From: Microbacterium sp. MM2322
GTDB taxonomy: Bacteria; Actinomycetota; Actinomycetes; Actinomycetales; Microbacteriaceae
Assembly: GCF_964186585.1 (NCBI RefSeq)
Contig: NZ_OZ075067.1
Location: 2,108,001 to 2,172,000 of the forward strand
Length of the DNA stretch: 64,000 nucleotides
Direction: 5' to 3'
Within the stretch, counting starts at the first letter, position 1. The number at the start of each line of letters is the position of its first letter. Both the position numbers and the translations under genes were made by a program. Below are positions 58,290 to 64,000 of the stretch, in pieces. The notes under the pieces are model-generated. The model did not search any database. It was not told the DNA's origin and saw nothing but the letters and a program-made list of their open reading frames with translations.

Positions 58290-59627
58290 TCAATCTCCTT
58301 CTACCCGCAGGACCGAGACCACGCGTCGGACGGCGCTGGTGGCAGCGAGCCGTTCGACGGTGTCGGCCAGGTCCTGCTCCCGGGCCGTGTGGGTTCCGAT
58401 GACGAGGTGCGCGACGGCATCCCCGCTCTCCCGGGCGACGGCGCCGCCCGAGGTGGTCTGTTCGACGGTCGCGATCGACACGTTCCCGTCGCTGAGGATG
58501 CCGGCGACCGTCGCGAGCACGCCCGGCTTGTCGTCGACCTCGAGGGTGATCTGGCAGCTCGTCCGGATGCGGCCGATCGGCACGATCGGAAGGTTCGCGC
58601 GCGTCGACTCACCGACACCGGGGCCACCGGCGACGTGCCGGCGCGCGGCCGAGACGACGTCGCCGAGGACGGCGGACGCGGTCTGCACTCCCCCGGCTCC
58701 CGCGCCGTAGAACATGAGGTCGCCCGCGGCCTCGGCCTCGACGAACACGGCGTTGTTCGCGCCGTGGACGGACGCCAGCGGGTGCTCGCGCGGAACGAGT
58801 GCCGGGTAGACCCGGACCGAGATGGCTTCGCCGGTCGGCGCGGCATCCGGCTGGTCGACCAGCCGCTCGCACACGGCGAGCAGCTTCACGACGTAGCCGG
58901 CCTTGCGAGCGGCCTCGATGACACCGGCATCCACCGAGGTGATGCCCTCGCGGTGGACGGCGTCGAGCGGGACGGAGGTGTGGAAGGCGAGGCTCGCGAG
59001 GATCGCCGCCTTCTGTGCGGCGTCGTAGGCCTCGACATCCGCCGTCGGGTCGGCCTCGGCGTACCCGAGGCGCTGCGCCTCGGCGAGGACCTTGTCGAAG
59101 CCGAGTCCTTCGCGGTCCATGCGGTCGAGGATGTAGTTCGTCGTGCCGTTGACGATGCCCATGATCCGACGGACGCGGTCGCCGGCCAGCGAATCGCGAA
59201 GCGGACGGATGATCGGGATGGCGCCGGCCACGGCGGCCTCGTATGCGACGGTCGCACCGACCTGATCGGCGGCGTCGAAGATCTCACTGCCGTGCGTCGC
59301 GAGGAGAGCCTTGTTGGCCGTGACGACGTCGGCGCCGGAGGCGAGGGCGTGGAGGATGCGGGTGCGCGCGGGCTCGAGCCCGCCGGTGACCTCGATGACG
59401 ATGTCGGCACCGGCGATGAGGGTGTCGGCATCGGTCGTGTACAGCTCGCGGGGCAGGTCGGTCTCGCGGGGGGCGTCGACGTCGCGGACGGCGATCCCGA
59501 CGAGGTCGAGAGGCGCACCGGCGCGGTCGGCGAGCTCATCGGCGTGGGTCAGCAGCAGGCGTGCGACCTGGGATCCGACGGCGCCGGCTCCCAGCAGGGC
59601 GACGCGGAGGCGACGGGGTTCGATCAT
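58290..59627 (-). CDS. hom: homoserine dehydrogenase
   Basis: Reduces aspartate semialdehyde to homoserine. 445 residues: N-terminal NAD(P) fold with [15 protein letters not shown], catalytic domain with [14 protein letters not shown] and [18 protein letters not shown] (catalytic lysine at the end), and a C-terminal ACT domain (about 355-445, [20 protein letters not shown]) for feedback by threonine. GAGGAG precedes the ATG at 59627, which overlaps the lysA stop by four bases. A longer frame into lysA is not the gene. Confidence 0.96.
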   Translation of the reverse strand: MIEPRRLRVALLGAGAVGSQVARLLLTHADELADRAGAPLDLVGIAVRDVDAPRETDLPRELYTTDADTLIAGADIVIEVTGGLEPARTRILHALASGADVVTANKALLATHGSEIFDAADQVGATVAYEAAVAGAIPIIRPLRDSLAGDRVRRIMGIVNGTTNYILDRMDREGLGFDKVLAEAQRLGYAEADPTADVEAYDAAQKAAILASLAFHTSVPLDAVHREGITSVDAGVIEAARKAGYVVKLLAVCERLVDQPDAAPTGEAISVRVYPALVPREHPLASVHGANNAVFVEAEAAGDLMFYGAGAGGVQTASAVLGDVVSAARRHVAGGPGVGESTRANLPIVPIGRIRTSCQITLEVDDKPGVLATVAGILSDGNVSIATVEQTTSGGAVARESGDAVAHLVIGTHTAREQDLADTVERLAATSAVRRVVSVLRVEGD

Positions 59628-61051
59628 GCGGACTCCTCGGGGGTGCGGGATGCGGCCGGTGCGACGCCGAGGTCGCGCGCCAGCAGGTCGTTCTCGTCCT
59701 CGCCGCGGACGATCAGCCGCGCGGCGCCACCGCCGACGGCGACGACGGGGGGACGGGTCAGGTAGTTGTAGTTGCTCGCGAGCGAGAAGCAGTAGGCCCC
59801 GGTGGCGGCGACGGCGAGCAGGTCGCCCGGTTCGACATCCGCCGGAAGGTACTCGGCGGAGACGACGATGTCGCCCGCTTCGCAGTGGCGGCCGACGACG
59901 CGCGTCAGCGCGGGCTGGGCGTCGCTCCGACGGCCGGCGATGCGCGCGGTGTAATCCGCACCGTAGAGCGCCGTCCGGGCGTTGTCGCTCATGCCGCCAT
60001 CGACGCTCACGTAGACGCGCTCGAGGTCGTCCGAGACGCGGACGGGCTTCACCGTGCCGACGCTGTACAGGGTCACTCCCGCGCGTCCGACGATGGTGCG
60101 GCCCGGTTCGAAGGCGAGCTCGGGGAGCGGGATGCCGCGGGTCTCGCACTCGCGCGCGACCGCCGCGACGATCCCGTCGGCGAGCTCGGCGATCGGGGTC
60201 GGGTCGTCCTTCGACGTGTAGGCGATGCCGAAGCCGCCGCCCAGGTTCAGAAGCGGAACGTCGCCTCCCTCGCGGAGGCGTGCGTGCAGCTCGACGACGC
60301 GGGCCGCGGACTCGGCGAAGCCGGCGGTGCCGAAGATCTGCGAGCCGATGTGGCAGTGGAGGCCCGCGAAGCGGAGCGACGGCAGTTCGCGGATGCGGGC
60401 GACCGCCGCCTCGGCATCCGTCAGGGCGAAGCCGAACTTCTGATCCTCGTGGGCGGTCGCGAGGAAGTCGTGCGTCTCGGCGTGGACGCCGCTGTTGACC
60501 CGGACGAGGACGGTCTGGACGACGCCCTGCGCGGCGGCCTCGTCAGCGATGCGCTCGATCTCGACGAGCGAGTCGATGACGATCGAGCCGACACCGACGC
60601 GCACGGCGCGGGCGATCTCGGGGACGAGCTTGTTGTTGCCGTGAAGCCCGAGGTGAGCCGGGTCGGCTCCGGCAGCGAGGGCGACGGCGAGCTCGCCGCC
60701 GCTCGCGACGTCGACGCCGAGGCCTTCCGCGGTGACCCACCGCACGACGTCGGTCGTCAGGAAGGCCTTGCCGGCGTAGTAGACCCGGGCGGTGCCGCCG
60801 TGGCGGGCCGCGGCGTCCCGGAACGCGGTCAGCACCTCGCGCGCACGGGCGCGGACGAGGTCTTCGTCGACGACGTAGAGCGGCGTCCCGAATCGCTCGG
60901 CGAGTTCGGTCGCCGACACGCCGCCCAGCACGATCGCCCCGGACTCGTCGCGAGCCGCCCCAGCGGGCCAGACAGTCTCGACGAGCGCATTCGCATCATC
61001 CGGCGGCAAGAGCCACTCAGGAACGGCGGGGCGGTCGGAGGTGGTGGACAC
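59624..61051 (-). CDS. lysA: diaminopimelate decarboxylase
   Basis: Last step of lysine synthesis. PLP enzyme of fold type III, 475 residues: VYYAGKAFLT with the PLP lysine, LHCHIGSQIF, LNLGGGFGI, EPGRTIVGRAG and SVDGGMSDNARTALYGA. Start GTG 61051 lacks a ribosome-binding site. Its promoter lies about 70 bases upstream, with a GTGCCC/GGGCAC inverted repeat around the -10 box. First gene of the run lysA-hom-thrC-thrB. Confidence 0.96.
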   Translation of the reverse strand: MSTTSDRPAVPEWLLPPDDANALVETVWPAGAARDESGAIVLGGVSATELAERFGTPLYVVDEDLVRARAREVLTAFRDAAARHGGTARVYYAGKAFLTTDVVRWVTAEGLGVDVASGGELAVALAAGADPAHLGLHGNNKLVPEIARAVRVGVGSIVIDSLVEIERIADEAAAQGVVQTVLVRVNSGVHAETHDFLATAHEDQKFGFALTDAEAAVARIRELPSLRFAGLHCHIGSQIFGTAGFAESAARVVELHARLREGGDVPLLNLGGGFGIAYTSKDDPTPIAELADGIVAAVARECETRGIPLPELAFEPGRTIVGRAGVTLYSVGTVKPVRVSDDLERVYVSVDGGMSDNARTALYGADYTARIAGRRSDAQPALTRVVGRHCEAGDIVVSAEYLPADVEPGDLLAVAATGAYCFSLASNYNYLTRPPVVAVGGGAARLIVRGEDENDLLARDLGVAPAASRTPEESA

Positions 61052-61110
61052 GCAGGGGCACCAATCGAAAGTGGGACGGGTACGTCGGGCGGTGCGGCCA
61101 CGCCCCGACA

Positions 61111-61130
61111 GTGCCCACAGTCTAGGGCAC
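61111..61130 (-). promoter_or_regulatory. lysA promoter with inverted repeat around the -10 box
   Basis: On the minus strand TAGACT (61119-61124) is flanked by GTGCCC and GGGCAC, six-base arms spaced by eight bases. A dimeric regulator bound here would block polymerase. The target regulator is unknown. The rest of the 107-base gap holds a possible leader with no recognised riboswitch; it is too short for a lysine riboswitch. Confidence 0.5.
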
Positions 61131-61158
61131 CGTGGCCGCGGCCCCCGGTCCCGTGACG

Positions 61159-61950
61159 CTACGAGGCGTCGGCGCAGGAACCGGTTGCCTGGGCGGCCGG
61201 GTCGCGCAGGATCGCGCTGTCGACCTCGAAGTCTGCGACGATCCCGCGGTCCTCGATGGCGACCCCCGTCAGCGTCATCGCCTTCGGCAGGTACTGGGCG
61301 ACGCAGACAGGCCAGTCCTCCAGGAGCGATCCGACGAGCGGGCCCAGCTGCTGGCGGAGTGCATCCGCGGACACATCGGCATCGCCGAGGCGGAAGCTGG
61401 TGGGCGAGAGCACGATCTCTCCCTTTCGGGCCTCTGCCGAGAGGCTCACGCCGACCGGCACCGACGCACCGAAGACGGGGAAGGAGGTGTCGAGCGCGAT
61501 CTCCGGCGCCTTGAGGGTGAACGCGTCAGCGGGGAACCCGTCGACCGTCGAGAGCAGTGCGCGGGTCTGAGCTTCGTCGAGGACGACGGTCGCGGAGGCA
61601 CCCGACCAGTCGGCATCCCGATACATCGGCACGTCCTGCGCCGTCACATCGACGTCCGCCGTGATGCCGTTGAGCTCGACGTCGTCCGCTGTGAGCCGGA
61701 TCTCCGGCAGCTGCCCCACCACGAGCAGCGGGAGCAGAAGCGGCGCGGGGATGTCGACGTCGATCTGCTGATCCGCCGGGAGCCCGGCGCTCTCGACGAT
61801 GCGATCCCGGATGAGCTGGGGCGCAACGATGCGAGCCGTGATCTCCGCGGCGACGAGGACGACGACGACCGCGACCAGGGTCACGACGATCCACACCGCG
61901 CGTCGACGAGGAGGACGTCGCGCCGGTCGCACCTCCGTCACGGTCGCCAC
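61159..61950 (-). CDS. DUF2993 (LmeA-like) membrane-anchored protein
   Basis: 263 residues. A basic start (RPPRRRAVW) and one membrane span (about 19-36) anchor it; the rest lies outside and has the DUF2993 pattern (VESAGLPADQQIDVDIPAPLLLPLLVVG, LTADDVELNGITADVDV). Mycobacterial LmeA binds phospholipids and supports cell-envelope glycolipid synthesis; for this protein only the fold is suggested. Its GTG comes one base after the argS stop, so it shares the argS transcript. Confidence 0.88.
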   Translation of the reverse strand: MATVTEVRPARRPPRRRAVWIVVTLVAVVVVLVAAEITARIVAPQLIRDRIVESAGLPADQQIDVDIPAPLLLPLLVVGQLPEIRLTADDVELNGITADVDVTAQDVPMYRDADWSGASATVVLDEAQTRALLSTVDGFPADAFTLKAPEIALDTSFPVFGASVPVGVSLSAEARKGEIVLSPTSFRLGDADVSADALRQQLGPLVGSLLEDWPVCVAQYLPKAMTLTGVAIEDRGIVADFEVDSAILRDPAAQATGSCADAS

Positions 61951-61951
61951 G

Positions 61952-63619
61952 TCACATCCGCTCGGGAGCGCTGACGCCGAGCAGGTCGAGGCCGTTGCGA
62001 AGGACCTGTCCGGTGGCGTCGTTCAGCCACAGGCGGGTGCGGTGCACATCCGAGACCTCTTCGTCGCCGAGCGGCGTGACCCGGCAGGAGTCGTACCAGC
62101 GGTGGTACAGGCTCGCGAGCTCCTCGAGGTAGCGGGCGATGCGGTGAGGCTCGCGGAGCTCAGCGGCGAAGGCCACGAGCCGCGGGAACTCCTGCAGGGC
62201 GCCGAGGAGAGCGGACTCCGTCTCGTGCGTCAGGAGCTCCGGAGCGAACGCATCGCGAGCGACGCCCGATTCGGCAGCGTTCCGGGCGACGTTGTGCGTG
62301 CGCGCGTGGGCGTACTGCACGTAGAACACGGGGTTGTCGTTCGTCCGCTTCTGCAGGATCTCGGGGTCGAGCGTGAGAGGCGAGTCGGCCGGGTAGCGTG
62401 CGAGCGAGTAGCGGAGGGCATCGGTGCCGAGCCATTCGCGCAGGTCGTCGAGCTCAATGATGTTGCCGGCCCGCTTCGACAGCCGCGCTCCGTTGATGGA
62501 GACGAGCTGGCCGATGAGCACCTCGATGTCCTTCTCGGGGTCGTCACCGGCCGCTCCCGCGAGCGCCTTCAGACGGTGGACGTAGCCGTGGTGGTCGGCG
62601 CCGAGCAGGTAGATCTTGTGCGCGAAGCCGCGGTCGCCCTTGTTCAGGTAGTACGCGGCGTCGGCGGCGAAGTAGGTGTACTCGCCGTTGGAGCGCCGGA
62701 TGACGCGGTCCTTGTCGTCGCCGAAGTCGGTCGTCCGCACCCACACGGCGCCCTCGGCGTCGAAGACGTGACCCTGCGCACGCAAGCGATCGACGGCCTC
62801 GTCGACGAGGCTCGGGCCGCCGTCCGCGCTCTTCGCGTGGAGAGTCCGCTCGCTGAAGAAGACGTCGAAGTGGACGTTGAACTTCGCGAGGGATGCCTGG
62901 AGCTCCGCGAGCTGCAACTCGTAGGCCTTGTCGCGGGCCACGGCCACGCGCTCCTCCTCGGGGAGGTCGCCGATTCCGGGCTCAGCCTCGGCGACGCGCG
63001 TCGCGAGGTCGTCGATGTACGCCCCGGCATAGCCGTCCTCGGGGGCCGGCTCACCCTGGATACGGGCCAGCACGGACCGGCCGAAGCGCTCCATCTGCGC
63101 GCCGGCGTCGTTGATGTAGAACTCGCGGACGAGCGTCGCACCGCTCGCCAGCAGCAAGCGGGCGATCGCGTCGCCGAGCGCGGCCCAGCGGGTGTGACCA
63201 ATGTGCATGGGGCCGGTCGGGTTGGCGCTGACGAACTCGAGGTTGATCGTGTTGCCCTCCTGAGTGCGCCCGTGGCCGAAGGCGGCGCCCGCCTCGACGA
63301 TGGTCTTCGCGAGCGCGCCGGCAGCGGCGGCATCCAGTCGGATGTTGATGAACCCGGGACCGGCGACCTCGACGGAGGCGATGCCGTCGAGCGCGGCGAG
63401 GGCAGCGGCGACCTCCGCCGCGAACTCGCGCGGGTTCGCGCCGATCTGCTTCGACAGCTTCAGCGCCGCGTTGGACGCCCAGTCGCCGTGATCGCGGTTC
63501 TTCGGACGCTCGACGGGGAAGTCCGACACCGTGAGCGCGTCACCTGCGCCGGGTCGTCGTGCCTCGACGAGGGGGGTGACGACGGCGAGGAGGGCTGCGG
63601 CGAGGGCTTCGGGAGTCAT
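61952..63619 (-). CDS. argS: arginyl-tRNA synthetase
   Basis: Charges tRNA-Arg. Class I synthetase of 555 residues: N-terminal tRNA-binding domain (about 1-105), HIGH motif in NPTGPMHIGHTRWAALGDAI, the KMSKS equivalent in NGARLSKRAGNIIELDDL, and the DALRP anticodon-binding domain at the C-terminus (VARNAAESG, SLYHRWYDSCRVTPL). It is upstream of lysA, as in Corynebacterium argS-lysA-hom. It starts at ATG 63619; the 30-base gap to its right contains no clear box. Confidence 0.96.
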   Translation of the reverse strand: MTPEALAAALLAVVTPLVEARRPGAGDALTVSDFPVERPKNRDHGDWASNAALKLSKQIGANPREFAAEVAAALAALDGIASVEVAGPGFINIRLDAAAAGALAKTIVEAGAAFGHGRTQEGNTINLEFVSANPTGPMHIGHTRWAALGDAIARLLLASGATLVREFYINDAGAQMERFGRSVLARIQGEPAPEDGYAGAYIDDLATRVAEAEPGIGDLPEEERVAVARDKAYELQLAELQASLAKFNVHFDVFFSERTLHAKSADGGPSLVDEAVDRLRAQGHVFDAEGAVWVRTTDFGDDKDRVIRRSNGEYTYFAADAAYYLNKGDRGFAHKIYLLGADHHGYVHRLKALAGAAGDDPEKDIEVLIGQLVSINGARLSKRAGNIIELDDLREWLGTDALRYSLARYPADSPLTLDPEILQKRTNDNPVFYVQYAHARTHNVARNAAESGVARDAFAPELLTHETESALLGALQEFPRLVAFAAELREPHRIARYLEELASLYHRWYDSCRVTPLGDEEVSDVHRTRLWLNDATGQVLRNGLDLLGVSAPERM

Positions 63620-63649
63620 AACCCGTCAAGTCTACGTTTCAGCCGATCC

Positions 63650-64000
63650 TCACGCCGACGGCAGGACCACCCAGACGCGGGCGCCACCCGACGGCGAGTC
63701 GTCGATGCCCATTCGGCCGCCGTGCGACTCGACGATGCGGCGGCACGTGGCGAGACCGATGCCGAAACCGGGGACCTCGACGTTGGATCCGCGCTCGAGG
63801 GGCTCGAGGACGAGGTCGCGCTCGTCGACCGGGACGCCCGGTCCGTTGTCGTCGACCGTGATCAGCACGCCCGCGACGACCGTCCCCACGGTGACGGCGA
63901 TCTGCGGGGTGAGTTCACCGGCACCGGCGAACTTCACGGCGTTCCCGACGAGGTTCTGCACCAGGACGCCCAGGAGCGTCGGGTCGGCGGGCACGGACGC
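63650..64000 (-). CDS. sensor histidine kinase, C-terminal part (runs off the right edge)
   Basis: Only the last 116 codons are visible, with the ATP-binding domain of a histidine kinase: N box LVQNLVGNAVKFA, G1 box ITVDDNGPGVP, and the G2 region VPGFGIGLATCRRIVESHGG. The phosphorylated histidine, any sensor domain and membrane spans would lie beyond the window. Its response regulator is not visible. Confidence 0.9.
   Translation of the reverse strand, partial: ASVPADPTLLGVLVQNLVGNAVKFAGAGELTPQIAVTVGTVVAGVLITVDDNGPGVPVDERDLVLEPLERGSNVEVPGFGIGLATCRRIVESHGGRMGIDDSPSGGARVWVVLPSA

Noticed and set aside
58290..60149. A 619-codon frame extending hom into lysA
   Set aside because: Residues before [13 protein letters not shown] are shadow of lysA; the start at 59627 has a GAGGAG site and the usual four-base overlap.
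61052..61158. Lysine riboswitch before lysA
   Set aside because: The leader is far shorter than the roughly 170-nt lysine aptamer, and its conserved loops are absent.

Overview
The window looks like a chromosomal backbone segment of a high-G+C actinobacterium, most likely Microbacterium or a close relative in Microbacteriaceae. This rests on the very high G+C content, the actinobacterial gene order (dxr-rseP-ispG-proS-nusA-rnpM-infB-rbfA-truB-ribF, argS-lysA-hom-thr, and rho-prfA-prmC-tsaC-wecA-atp), Rho with a long disordered N-terminus, a fused TrpE-TrpG enzyme behind a tandem-Trp leader, and many start codons lying 6-8 bases after a TAnnnT box (leaderless transcripts). No rRNA, tRNA, CRISPR array, phage or insertion sequence was seen. 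No gene-free stretch exceeds 300 bases; the longest is 2524-2751.

Layout. Almost all housekeeping genes are on the minus strand, so transcription runs right to left. From the right edge: a sensor kinase fragment, argS, a DUF2993 protein, the lysine/threonine run lysA-hom-thrC-thrB, rho, prfA, then prmC, tsaC, a WecA-like transferase, atpI and the complete F-type ATP synthase operon (atpB-E-F-H-A-G-D-C) with yaaA. Next come PP2C phosphatase and EccC-like FtsK ATPase genes, an OsmC protein, an FKBP lipoprotein, dxr, rseP, ispG, proS, a LOG-family protein, two lipoproteins, nusA, rnpM, infB, rbfA, truB, two small membrane proteins, ribF, a SNF2 helicase and pfkA.

Plus-strand genes interrupt this backbone singly or in pairs: deoC, mutY, a DUF1206 protein, pcp, an RNB nuclease, a GntR regulator with ACC deaminase (acdS), trpL/trpEG, a YcnI copper protein with a membrane partner, a MurE-like ligase, a PlsC acyltransferase, an asparaginase, a DUF4870 protein, and cysK-cysE. 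They make many convergent and divergent pairs with very short spacers. A possible plant- or soil-associated lifestyle is suggested, though not proven, by acdS.

The strongest unexplained signal is the short word GGATGCC/GGCATCC. It occurs about 100 times by my count, in both orientations, in coding and intergenic DNA, often at the cost of using rare A/T-ending codons and twice as inverted pairs in intergenic hairpins. Other notable points are a trp attenuator, a 16-bp palindrome serving as two opposed leaderless promoters, a large hairpin between infB and rbfA, a probable CTG start for atpB, an ATP synthase epsilon subunit lacking its C-terminal domain, and absence of rimP from the nusA operon.
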